This document shows positions 10,891-22,222 of a DNA stretch of 64,000 bases, piece by piece. The notes under the pieces were generated by a model that did no database searches, was not told where the DNA came from, and saw only the letters and a program-made list of their open reading frames with translations. Location of the stretch: positions 24,942,224 to 25,006,223 of the forward strand of contig CM025849.1 in the NCBI GenBank assembly GCA_003952965.2, in the 5' to 3' direction. The position numbers were made by a program, and so were the translations under genes. The DNA comes from Morella rubra. Its lineage: Eukaryota; Streptophyta; Magnoliopsida; Fagales; Myricaceae. Each line of letters starts with the position of its first letter. The first letter of the stretch is position 1.

Positions 10891-12330
10891 TAATTCTGTC
10901 AATCATATATACATTTTACCAAGTGAATTAATTGTTTAGATTCTTTTTGGATTTATTTTTACCCACAATCAAATCTTTCAGGTACCTTAGATCTTTTATC
11001 CTATCCCCGGGGCACAAGCATTATGACCAAGGAAATTGTCATGCCGACGTGAGATTGGGGACACGTCGCGCTGTGGATGGGTGATTTGTAGTTTATGCCC
11101 CAATATTTGTATCCGGCTTCTGAAAGTCGTTTGTATTTTCCGTAGGGAGTACATTACCGTTGGAGTCTATCGAGAGTAATACCAGTTCATCACAGGATAA
11201 ATCCCACCAGTCTTGGCGTTCCTCTGGCGATCGTGGAAATCACCATTAGTTTAGGAAATACAAATATTTTGTATATTTGTCAACTTTCCTTTCAGTCAAA
11301 GATTGTACGTATCTTTTCAATATATATACGACAACTGTGTAGCCCAAACCATTATCAGAGTCTACAATTTCAACCTTGCTCATTGCTGTCCACAATTGAA
11401 GGCTTGTCATTCTTGTCAAAATCAACTTCTGTCTGAGGGCCGGTAAGCTTTGATCTGAAGCATGACTCGCGGGAGCTGAGGGAGCTTGATATGAGGCATC
11501 CCCCCAGGGTACTCTGACAGGCTCATTTTTTATCATTGTGTGGAGCACACAAATATACGATTTACTAGGTCTTAGCTAACTCGTCTCCCAATTCACACCT
11601 CCCATCAACTTTTCCACCAGTGTCTCTGCACCGGCCCACTTAACAATGCAAGTCATCAGTCTATGTGAAAAAAAATACTCTTCTTTTCCCGTCTACCACG
11701 CTAAGTGTTCAAATCACAAATCAGCCTCAACCAAAATCTCTTTTTCGCACCTGCAATCAAGTCCACCGCGCTTGAGTTATGTCCTACATGTTACATCGGC
11801 ACATACCGTGTCCTTTCTTCCTACATGCATATTGGTGGGTAGTACAGGAATCCTACTCTTTTCCCTTCCACTCAGATGATGTTCCAAATTTCCAATCATA
11901 TATATACATGAACTGCTCCCCTTCTTATGTAAATGTTTTTCGAATTCTCTGGTCTTTAATTGACAAGTTAATATATACCGCTGCTTGTACTCGTAAAGAA
12001 AATTTTGATCCAAGGGCGCAAAAAGCTTCAGAAACTTCCAAACAAAAACTTGATTGTTGATCTAATATAAAAATGGTCTAATTAAACAGTTAGATCCAAC
12101 ACAAAAACAAAGAGCAAGACAATATATGGAATTAATCCGGCATCCGTTACTGAAATATATAAATTATAGAACACCCACTTCAGAGACACAAAAAGAGTTT
12201 GACCAAACTTGAGTCGGGCGAGAGAAGAAAATGAGAGAGAATAAAAGATCTAAACTGATTAAAAAAAAAAAAAAAACAAACAAACACACGGGAGACATAA
12301 GTTGTGATTTCTAGAAGAAGAATCCTAAAC
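10891..12330. other. downstream flank of RLP-A, non-coding
   Basis: No gene was seen. It is the 3' flank of the RLP gene and is shared with 42994-44412 and, in two pieces, with 61141-61340 plus 62195-63446. At about 11089 it lacks about 0.85 kb that is present in the flank of copy C (61341-62190), so the A and B flanks carry an old deletion. The phrase TTCCCGTCTACCACGC (near 11687) recurs near 16508 and, diverged, near 14890, hinting at further lost RLP units. Confidence 0.7.
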
Positions 12331-14485
12331 TTAAACGCTTCTTCTATGCAATCTACGCCAAGACACAGCCAATGCCACATAGATTCGATCTTTTACAGTG
12401 TCCAGGAATCGAAAATATGCAAATCTCCAGTTTCTGTTGAAAGCAATAGGACCACAGATTCCCCAAAATCCAGTAATGAAGCCAAGCACACACTGATATG
12501 ATGCCATGGGATTGCAATTCCATTTTCTTCATGCAGACTTCCTTGTCTCTCTCCTTGCGAGTAATATCAGCACACTCATTTGGAAGTGGAGGGCCACAAA
12601 GTGCAAGATTGCCCACGTACGCAGAGGCGTCGAAGCTCTGAAGCTGAGTGCCTAATGGTATTGCTCCCTGCAGTTTATTGTTTGCAACGCTGAACTTTTT
12701 CAAGAAATGCAACTTAGCTAGTGAAGCTGGTATTTCGCCATACAGCCGATTTGAAGAGAGGTCCAAAACCTCCAAGTTTGTGAGCTCCGATAGTTGGTCG
12801 GAAATGTTGCCTGAGAAGTTGTTATGGCTAATATTAGTTCACGAAGCTGCTTCAAACGACCTATCTCAAAGGGGATGTTGCCATTTAGTCTATTGTTTCC
12901 AACCGCTAGTGTTACTCCCAAGCTTGAAAGGCGATTGAACTCGAAGGTGTCGCCAGGTCCGCTGATGTAAATTGTTAACTCCAAAGGGTATTGTCTACTA
13001 GAGGTTGGGGTGATTGTAATGCTGGCAATGTCCAAAGTTCCTTTGGGAATTCACCAGAAAAGAGGTTGTCAGACAAGACTAAACGGAAGAGCTTTGGAAA
13101 AGTTGACAACCAACCAGGAATTGAACCGCTGAAACAATTATCAGAAAGATCTAGGACTTCTAGCTTCGTAAGCTTAGATAGCCATAGAGGCAATTGACCA
13201 GTAAGTTTGCCAGAACCAAGACTCAAGCATCGGAGATATTCAAATCCATTCGAAACAACTATGCTGTCATCAGATGGCATTGCCTCGTGGAGGAAATTTT
13301 TTGTCATCAGGACTATGCTGAGAGTCTTGCAACGCATTAGAATGTTGATTGCACCTGTGATGTTGGTTAACTTGTTGTAAGCAAGTGAAAGAAAGGATAG
13401 AGATTCCAATTGAACCATCTCAGGTTGGATTTCCCCTTCTATTTGATTTCCGGCAAATCGAATTGCTCTTAGGGACTTGCATGAGTAAAGGCTTGCTGGC
13501 AACTTACCAGTGAAGTTATTTCTCGCCATGTCAAGTATGGTAAGTTGAGACAGATTGGAGAAATTAAGATTGGAGATATCTCCTTCAAAGAAATTGAGAC
13601 GTAGATCCATTTTATAAGATTTGTGCAATTCATCAAAGACAGAGGCAAAGCACCTGTTAAGGAGTTCCTATGAAGGAGTAGATGCTTCAATTTGGAGAGC
13701 TTGCCCATATTGACAGGTAGCTTGCCGTTGAAGTTATTGCCATATAATTCAACCTTGGTGAGATTTGTGAGGTTCACAAGTTCATCGCTGATGGTTCCAG
13801 AAAGATTAGTGGAAGGTAAGGATATTTCTTCTAAACTTGCAAGACTATAGATATCATGTGGAAGTGGTCCCGAGAAAGAGTTAAAACCTGCCCGGAAAAC
13901 CTCAAGTTTGGAACATCCCCCCAGTCCACTAGGAATTCGGCCACTGTAGTGATTAGAAGAGAAATCAAGTAGCCTTAGAAAAGGGTATTTAATGCAGAGT
14001 GAGGAAGGAATAAGGCCTGTCAAACCATTGTGGCTGACATTGAGCTTAGCTAACCTCCCTACACTATATGAGCCCTTAGATGAATATAGTGATGATATAT
14101 CTCCCGCCAGAAAATTGTTGCTCAAATCAAGTACCCTGAGTTGATTTAAGGACAAAATGAGATTGATAGGGAGAAAACCTGAGAGTGAGTTGTGGGAGAG
14201 ATTGAGATAAGAAAGACGTGTGAGATTTCCGAGAGAGGGAGATATACTCCCTTGTAAGCCTTTAGAGGATAAGAAAATATGGGTGACTTGACCTTTGTGA
14301 TTGCAGGAAATACCTTCCCAATGGCAACAATCAATGGAAGAAGACCAATTTAAAGGACGAGAGGAGGTGTTGAATGGTAAGGCCAAGAGAGAATCGCGAT
14401 CCATTTGATTGCATGCATCATTGACATACAAAATGCAAAAGATCAAAAGGGAGATCAGGAGATCACAAGGCTTAAGGTCTAGCAT
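12331..14485 (-). pseudogene. RLP-A: LRR receptor-like protein, PSY1R/RLP2-like ectodomain, disrupted as written
   Basis: Single exon on the minus strand. Residues 1 to about 24 form a signal peptide (MLDLKPCDLLISLLIFCILY...). The LRRNT has the paired-cysteine motif DCCHWEGISC. About 21 LRRs follow, with an island (LELTIYISGPGDTFEFNRLS) before the last four as in the PSY1R/AtRLP2 group. The cap LALCGPPLPNEC precedes a membrane helix (HHISVVLGFITGFWGICGPI) and a short basic tail ending LHRRSV. There is no kinase, so signalling would need a partner such as SOBIR1/BAK1 (family knowledge). Compared with copies B and C, five single bases are missing near 13610, 12987, 12834, 12536 and 12489, mostly in short runs. 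Adding five gives exactly 720 codons. It is either a very young pseudogene or an intact gene with sequence errors. TAA is at 12331-12333. Confidence 0.88.
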
Positions 14486-14530
14486 GATTCTTGATAATTG
14501 ATATCTCTACTTGAAGAAGATTTAGTAACT

Positions 14531-14537
14531 TTTATAG
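14531..14537 (-). promoter_or_regulatory. TATA box of RLP-A
   Basis: On the minus strand CTATAAA lies about 46 bp upstream of the ATG, leaving room for a 5' UTR of some 15-20 nt. The same box at the same spacing precedes RLP-B (46622-46628), and a close relative precedes the 5' RLP fragment (17466-17474). Confidence 0.55.
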
Positions 14538-14539
14538 TA

Positions 14540-15261
14540 GTCACTTTTGCAAATAGGAAAATGGGACATTGTAGTGTCGCCCGTGAGTTCAACAAATTAA
14601 TTAGTATGTCAAACGGACACTATTGAGCTAGCTATATGGACAATATATATTATATTACACTGTTCCTGAAATTTGGAGAATTATAAATAACCTACTTGCA
14701 ATTTAGCGTAATTTTGTGTTCTTCTCCTGGAGTTTGCCTTTCATTAATTTATTTCTTAGATATATATGTATGAAATGGAAAAGCTAAAATATCCACGAGT
14801 CTATCCACACGTCCTCTCAGATGTCTGAGAATTAAGAAGGGCCACATTCAGATTCAGAGTGAGTAATTATTAACGCCACTCTTTCACCGTCTATCACGCC
14901 AAAGCTATCAATAGAGATGCCTAGTCTTCCCCACATTGGCCTCTTGTGAATCCTCTACCCCACAACCTATCTCGATTGTTAGGATTCCTTTTGACTAATC
15001 ATATGTCATTACGACCGAAGACCGAAGACATACGTAAGACCGAAGACATTTCTCTTCAACGTTTCATGAGTTTTTAACCTGTGGTGATATATCATGGTTA
15101 TATCCAAATCCAGATAGAAGATATTTTATCTTCCGGAGAAAATTAGGCCTCAGTGGGGGAGGGCAGGAAGTAGGGACGAAACTACCATTAGGGATATTGA
15201 GGCCAACTTCATTAAAATGTAATTTGGAGGGCAAAATCATAAAAGATAAATAAAAAGTGAG
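14540..15261. other. upstream region of RLP-A, non-coding
   Basis: No ORF of note. A short direct repeat CGAAGACAT...CGAAGACAT lies near 15017-15050. The words CCGTCTATCACGCCAAAG near 14890 match the downstream flanks of RLP genes elsewhere in the window and suggest an eroded RLP unit. Confidence 0.45.
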
Positions 15262-15576
15262 TAAAAAGTCATGACTTTACACTCCAAACTATCAAAACAA
15301 TCTCAAACTGCGGTCTCAATTACCTCCTTTGACACATTGAGCTCTAGAATTACAAATGTCATCAATTTAATGACCTTTAAAAAAGATTCAACCGTCAAAT
15401 TCATGCCAAGTTTGTTATAAATGAATCATGTGGCACAGTTTTAAAGGTTGAAATTCATTTTGGAGCACAAATTGATTGATTTTGAAAGTTTTGGGGCTGA
15501 ATTATATGTTAAAGGTGATAGTTGACCCAGGTTTGAGATTGTTTAAGTAGTTTTGGGGTGCAAAGTGACTTTTTCC
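15262..15576. mobile_element. small MITE, about 315 bp
   Basis: Imperfect inverted ends of about 47 bp. The left arm starts AAAAAGTCATGACTTTACAC and continues to CAATCTCAAAC at about 15309. The right arm is its inverse from GTTTGAGATTG (15529) to GTGACTTTTT. Roughly 80% match by eye. There is no coding capacity. Copy B is at 47352-47666. Confidence 0.65.
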
Positions 15577-15705
15577 TTTAGAAGTGTGTAAAAAATTGGA
15601 TATTTTAACAGAAGAGAATAAAAATTTCTATTGGGCCCCTTAGCTTTGTCCCTAGCATCAAGGGTGCGGTGCCCCTACCGGTGGAGTCCCTCCCCTATAG
15701 TGCAT

Positions 15706-15708
<3 letters not shown>

Positions 15709-15773
<65 letters not shown>
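15709..15773. repeat. (CT)n microsatellite
   Basis: An uninterrupted CT run of about 65 bp. The copy-B counterpart at 47798-47852 is about 55 bp, so the two copies differ by about five repeat units. Confidence 0.97.
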
Positions 15774-15777
<4 letters not shown>

Positions 15778-16744
15778 CTTTCTAATTTTTAGGATCACTT
15801 TTCATCTCCAATTACGAGGGTCTACATACACAATTTGGACCCCAAACTATTATTTTTGTCATATTGTCATATATTAATTTTATCCTCATAATGAGTTTTT
15901 TAGCATGAAATGACAATTTCTCTCCATAATTTTTTGACCATGACATTTCTATGAGGGCAAAATCATAATTTTGGTGATCAAAGAATTAAATTTTGTTAAC
16001 ATTGACAGAAATTTATAAGTATTTATAATCCGCAGTAACTGGTAGTCAGTAGTACAATAAAATAATAGTATGGGTGCAAAGTATCAACAACCCATTGTTA
16101 GATGGTGCAAAGCGTATTTATCACTTATATTTTTGTTGATTTAGTTATTTTCACTATCTATTTGTTCTTGGATTCTCTTTTTTGTGCTTGTTTCTTCTCT
16201 GCCATACATTCAACTTACCAACAAGCCGAGAAGAAAAAAAGATTAACGTACAAAAAGCATTGCGCTTATGGCTAAGGTTGCTTAGTCAACATTGGTATAT
16301 ATAAGTAAGAAAAAGAAAAAGTAAAAGTAAACTAGTTTCAGAAAGCAATTTTCTTCTTAAGCGATCAGTGTCAACTTGTTGGTACAAAACCTCATGCTGG
16401 AAATGAAGGTAATCTAACAGTAATCTGCTCAACACTATCTTTCTACCACATATGTCCCTTTCCTTTGTTTCGAAATGTCAAAGTAAACGACATTAATATT
16501 CTCTCTTTTCCCGTCTACCACGCCAAAGACCAAAACCACTAGCTGCAAACTTCTTTAGTGTCAACACCGTCATCGATAAAAATCCTGTCTTGTCTATTGT
16601 CTCACCTACGAATCCCATGAAAATTTTCTCTATTTTTTCCGAAGTGCTGAGGCATGAGTGTTCGTCATGTCTTGTCTTGTTTGGACAAGGACAAAGAGGA
16701 CAGCGAAAGAAACTTCATTTGCACTACTAATCGATTATCCGAAA
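15774..16744. other. non-coding intergenic sequence
   Basis: AT-rich, no gene. The part at 16420-16530 (CTGCTCAACACTATCTTTC ... CCCGTCTACCACGCC) is related to the RLP downstream flanks near 30720-30760 and 11687, so it is probably the eroded 3' flank of the RLP fragment that follows. Confidence 0.45.
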
Positions 16745-17447
16745 TTTGAATTGCTTTTAGCAACACGCATTAGTGAAGGCTTACCGGAAAGTTACCTGTG
16801 AAGTCATTATGCCTTGTTGAGTACGGTAAGTTGTTGAAGACGGAGAAATTAAGGATTGGTGATATTTTCTTTGAACAAATTTCTCTAAAAAATTAATTTG
16901 ACAAGATTTGTGCATTCATCAAAGATTGGGGCAAAGAGCCTATAAAGTATTGTTGCTGAGATTGAGTGTAGTCAAGTTCCATGCTCGTTGGAGGAATGAG
17001 GATTGGATCATTCTGTTGAAGTAGATCCTAGAGATGTCAAGTACTTGAATGGATGCAGGCAAACCCTCAAATCAAGGACCGTGAGTTGATTCAAGGACAA
17101 AAAGAGTCCCATGGGAGAGTAGTAAAAGTAAATTACGGGAGAGATTGAGATAAGACAAATGTGTAAGGTTTTCTTGAAAAGGAAATATGTTTCCTATGAG
17201 GCCTTTAGAGGGTAAAAAATATGAGTGACATAACTTCTAGGATCACATGAGGAATACCTTCCGAGTTGCAGCACTCAATGGATGACCAATTTAAAGTAGA
17301 GGAGGAGGTTTTGAACGGTAAAGACAAGAGAGAGTTGCAATCCATTTGATTGCAGGCATGATTCGCATAAAAAAGGCTAAAGATTAACAAGGGGAATAAG
17401 AGACCATTTGGCTTAAAGTCTTGCGTGGTTCTTGATTGATATCTCAT
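16745..17447 (-). pseudogene. RLP pseudogene fragment 3 (copy A), 5' end
   Basis: From the ATG at 17447 the minus strand encodes a signal peptide (LLFPLLIFSLFYANHACNQM), then DCNSLLSLPFKTSSSTLNWS and IECCNSEGI, closely matching the N-terminus of RLP-A. Frameshifts follow. The DNA then matches scattered LRRs (about LRR1-2 and LRR10-12) with the middle missing, and ends near 16745. A CTATAAATA box at 17466-17474 sits where the RLP-A TATA box lies. It is a dead, internally deleted relative that keeps promoter and leader. Confidence 0.85.
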
Positions 17448-17587
17448 ACGAGAAGAAACTTTAGGTATTTATAGTCAGTCGTATTTGCAAATGGGAGAAT
17501 AGGAGAATGGGAAAAGATGGTGACACCATGACATTGGGTCCAGAAACTTTGCATGGTATGTTAATGCTTTTGAAAAGTAAATATTAT

Positions 17588-18242
17588 AATAGCTAGTATT
17601 TTAGGATTGGACATTTATAAAAAGTGTCCCACATAGAAAATCCAAAATTGTGGGAATGTATTTATTAGTGGAAGCTTTATTGATGCATTTGCTATAGTGT
17701 AATGTGTGGAAGCTATGGTGCACCACAAGCGTGCGTGTGGCATTACTATAATAAATTTGACTTTTTGAGTTCGAGTTTTTTAAGACGCCAAAAAATCTGT
17801 CCCAAAAAGTACACTTTGAGGACGAATTTTAAAATCCATCCCAAAAAACAGGGGAAGAGTGTTTTCCAGGACAAAAATTAAAACTGTCCCAAAAATTTTT
17901 TTTTGCGGAGATCTTTTCTCTTTAGGAAGGAAATTTTCGTCCCCAAAAAAGTTGATTATTTTGGATAGAACTGTGTGCTGTCCCGAAAAAGGGGATTTTT
18001 AGGGACAAATTTTTCCATTCCTAACACTCTGTTCAAACACACACTTGTCGTTAGAATGGTTAGGAATGTTGCGTCCCAAGAAAAAATGTTTGAACACTTA
18101 TCACTTACTATTCAAATACTTATCACTTTCCATTGGAACGGTTTTAAATATCGTTGGAACAATGTTTTAATGACAATAAAATAATTAAGCGCCTAAATTA
18201 CCCCATTTTCTTCATTGAAACACTTAAAATACCGTTCTGAAT
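17588..18242. mobile_element. non-coding CACTA-like remnant
   Basis: It contains GGGAC/GTCCC words in both orientations (e.g. AGGACGAATTTTAAAATCC, TTTTCGTCCCCAAAA, TTTTTAGGGACAAATTT) like the subterminal repeats of the CACTA ends at 28806-29071. No coding sequence and no clear termini. A second, slightly decayed copy lies at 19165-19775. Copy B has only one (49647-50315). Confidence 0.5.
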
Positions 18243-19164
18243 GAAGCTCCTAGGAAGTAAAGGCAACCCAAGAGAGGAGGTGAATTGGGTTTTCAAACTT
18301 TTTCGCTTTTGACCTCCAAAAACGTGTTTGGAAAGTAAAGACTAGTTTAGTACAAGTATATTGATGCTAACAACAAATATATAAGTGCTAAATGTAAAGT
18401 GTAGGATTAGAAAAGCAAACACATAATTTTTAGGTGGGTTTGCAAATCCCCGTATACCGTCACCTTGTCACAGCTCCTTTCCAAGCCTTGAGTTTCTTCC
18501 ACTATCGCCAATAGTGTACACTCTAGCTTGTGTCTAAGAGAACTTACAGAGTGCTTTCCCATAGCCTCAACACTCCAAAAACCCAAGTGATTTTTTCAGG
18601 GAGCGCACCACTCATAACCTAACTAAGCTTGAGATATATGTAAGTCCAAGGAATAAAGATTAAGCAACCCAAGAGGGGAGGTGAAATGGGTTTTCCCAAC
18701 TTTTTCGCTTTTAACCCCCTAAAACGTGTTTGCAAAGTAAATGATAATTTAGCACAAGTAATTAAAACAAGTATTGATGTAATAAATAAATAAGTGTAAA
18801 TGTAAAGAGTGATTTAGGGAACAGTAAAATACGAGGATTTTAAAGGGTAAGTTCAACAAACTCGCTTACGTTCACCCTTCAAGCTCCTTTACCAAGCTTT
18901 AAGGTTTTCCCACTATCTTTCAAAAAGTGTATACTCTAGCTTCCAGATGCTAGAGAACCATACAAGCATTTTTTCAGGCTTAGTAACACTGGGCAGAACC
19001 AAAAGTGATTTTTCGGGCGCACCACTCACAACCTAAGGAAGCTTGAGATATATCCTCTTTAAGCTTCTTCTTTAGTAAACAAACTCACTAAAGGAATCAA
19101 CGTCCCCTTTGGATAGGAGGGATACACGACAAACTCTCTCAGCAGAGTGGATAAGGAAAATGGA
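18243..19164 (-). mobile_element. Ty1/copia-like LTR fragments (two, minus orientation)
   Basis: Each starts with the reverse of the LTR 3' end (GGCAACCCAAGAG...GTGAATTGGG), at 18249 and about 18659. They belong to the family at 6634-8413, are truncated and lack internal regions. They form part of a duplication found only in copy A. Confidence 0.6.
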
Positions 19165-19775
19165 CAACTAATATTTTAGGATTGGAAATTTATTGTCCCA
19201 CATAGAAAATCCAAAATTGTGGGAATGTGTTATTAGTGGAAGCTTTATTGATGCGTTTGTATATGTAATGTGTGGAAGCTATGGTGCACCACAAGCGTGC
19301 GCGTGGCATTACTATAATAAATTTGACTTTTTGAGTTCGAGTTTTTTAAGACGCCAAAAAAATCTGTCCCAAAAAGTACCTTTGAGGAGATTTTAAAATC
19401 CATCCCAAAAAACAGGGGAAGAGTGTTTTCCAGGACAAATTAAAACTGTCCCGAATTTTTTTTTGCGGAGATCTTTTCTCTTTAGGAAGGAATTTTCGAA
19501 AATTAATAGAAGTGTGGTCGAAAAAGATTTTTAGGGACAAATTTTTCCGTTCCAAATCTGAAACACACACTTTCGTTGAATGGTTGGGAATGTTGCTCCC
19601 AAGAAAAAATGTTTGAACACTTATCACTTAATTCAAATACTTATCACTTTCCATTGGAATGGTTTTAAATATCGTTGGAACAATGTTTTAATGACAATAA
19701 AATAATTAAGGCCTAAATTACCCCATTTTCTTCATTGAAACACTTTTAAATACCGTTCAAATTGAAGCTCCTAGG
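19165..19775. repeat. second copy of the CACTA-like remnant (A only)
   Basis: It repeats 17588-18242 (ATTTTAGGATTGGA ... GAAGCTCCTAGGA) with many small losses. Together with 18243-19164 it makes an insertion of about 1.5 kb relative to copy B. Confidence 0.75.
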
Positions 19776-22222
19776 ATTCAACCCAAAGGGGTGAATTGGG
19801 TTTCAAACTTTTTCGCTTTTGACCTCCAAAACGTGTTTGGAAAGTAAGACTAGTTTAGCACAAGTATGTTGATGCAACAAGCAAATAAGTGTTGAATGTA
19901 AAGAATAGGGTTAGAAAAGCAAACACATGATTTTTAGGTGGTTCGGCAAACCCCTATATCCACCCTTCAAGCTCCTTTCCAAGCCTTGAGGTTTTCCCAC
20001 TATCTTCAAATAGTGTACACTCTAGCTTTGGGTGCTAGAGAACCTTACAAGTGTTTTCCAGGCTCAACACTCAAAACCCAAGTGATTTTTCGGGCGCACC
20101 ACACATAACCTAACCAAGCCTGAGATATAAGTAAGTCCAAGGATTAAGGCAACCCAAGAGGGAGGTGAATTGGGTTTCCAAACTTTTTCGCTTTTAACCC
20201 CCAAAAACGTGTTTGCAAAGTAAATGATAATTTAGCACAAGTATTTAAACAAGTATTGATGCAATAAGTAAATAAGTGCTAAATGTAAAGAGTGGAGTTT
20301 ATAGAAGCAAATACGATTTTTAGTAGTTCGGAAACCCGCCTATATCCACCCCTCAAGCTTCTTTACCAAACCTTAAGGTTTTCCCACTATCTTTCAAATA
20401 GTGTATACTCTAGCTTCCGGTGCTAGAGAACCATACAAGCATTTTTTCGGGCTCAACACTCACAACCAAAGTGATTTTCGGGCTCACCACTCACAATCCA
20501 ACCAAGCTTGAGATATACCCTCTTTAAGCTTCTTCTTTAGTGAACAACCTCATTAAAGGAATCACCTCCTTTGGATAGGAGGATACAAGAAACAAACTCT
20601 CTCAGAGAGTGGATAAGAAAATGGAAACTCTATCTCTTTTGTTTCACACAATGACAAGGATGTGAAAATGTAATTTGTGTGAATAATATGAGAAATATGG
20701 AATAAGAAGGTTAAGATATTTCTCAAGCTATGTAAAATGATATGTGGTCATTCTTTTTTTTTTAGAGACGTTAGGAAGGTCTTTATATAGGCCACATGAG
20801 AAAACTAGCCGTTAGAAATTTTACCGTTGTACCGGTCAATAGCTTCGGGTTACCGTTACCCAAGGTCATAATGTCAGAGCTCAATGGATCTATTTCAAAT
20901 CATAGACCGGTCGATCGCTTCACTGGCCAGTCGACCTCTTCAACTTAAGCATATGATCCGGTTCATTCAAAACCATGATTTTAACAATTTTGAAACACCC
21001 AATTTTAAAGACTAACTTTCCATAAGTATATAAAAGGTTTGGGAGTTTGATTGAGGTGTTTTGAAACCATTTAAAAACATTTGATCTTTCAAACAAGAGA
21101 TAAAACGGTTTATGCACATTATGAAAGATATGCAGGTGTATGATTCAAATCCTTGTCAAAAGTGAAACTAAGAGTTACAAGGTTATACCCTAAGGTCTTG
21201 AATCTTCACTTTTGAGCTCCTTGCATCTTCTTGATCTTCAATCTTCATGTCTTTGGCTCTTTGATAAAAATGTCTTTGTCTTTGAAGATGTCCATTTTGT
21301 AAACTTAATCGGTTTGTTGAAATCATCAAAATATTGATTGTGAACAAAAGCCAACAATATACCCTCTATAAGCTTCTTCTTAGTGGATAACCTCACTAAA
21401 GGAATCACCTTTATTGAATAGGAAGATACACGAATTTGACTCACTCAAATAGTGGATAATAAAATGGAAGGCTCTATCTCTTTACTTTACACAACGACAA
21501 GGATAAAAATGTGTAATTTCTATGAATGATGTGAGAAAAATATTTTGATGTGAAAATCAAGGCTTTTGGATTCTCTTAAAGATAAAACAAATGTTTGGAC
21601 GTTCAAAGCTTAATAGAAATACCTTGAGAGATCCCTTATATAGATCACAAAAGAAAACTAGCCATTTAAAAACATTTCCCGATGTACTGGTCGATCACTA
21701 TAATGTATCGGTCGACCGCTAGAAGTAGTTGTTGCTCCAACAGTCATAACATTAAATTTTTCGATTCGTAGTACCGTAGCTGTACTGTAGCTTCTGGTTG
21801 ACTGCATAACACTGTTCATCATCCACTATAATTAAAAAGAAAGTTTTTGACATTTTTGAAATCTCAATTTCAAAAACAAACTCTCCAAAAGTATAACTAA
21901 GGCTTAGGGACTTGTATAGGGTTGATTTGAAGACATTTAAAGCAAATTTTGGTTGTCAAACTTGTGATGAAAAATTTATGCAGGTTTAAAAGTTATGCAA
22001 GCTTGTGATTCAAATCCTTATCAAAAGTGAAACTAAGAGTTACAAGATTATACCCTATGGTCTTGAATCTTCACTTTTGAGCTCCTTGCATCTTCTTGAT
22101 CTTCAATCTTCTTGTCTTTGGCTCTTTGATAAAAATGTATTTGTCTTTGAAGATATCCATTTTGTAAACTTAATCTATTTATTGAAATCATCAAAATATT
22201 GATTGTGAACAAAAATCAACAT
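19776..22222 (-). mobile_element. nest of Ty1/copia-like LTR fossils (copy A)
   Basis: LTR pieces of one family, all minus. One starts at about 19784 (partial). One runs from 20146 to the start word TGTTGGCTTTTGTTC (reverse, ending 21356) and is near full length. A further partial follows at 21357-22222 with a similar end. They share the CACCACTCA...AAGCTTGAGATATA and CTCTCAGAGAGTGGATAAG blocks. No gag or pol. Layered insertion is likely; broken and old relative to the tandem duplication, since copy B shares them at 50316-52737. Confidence 0.6.
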
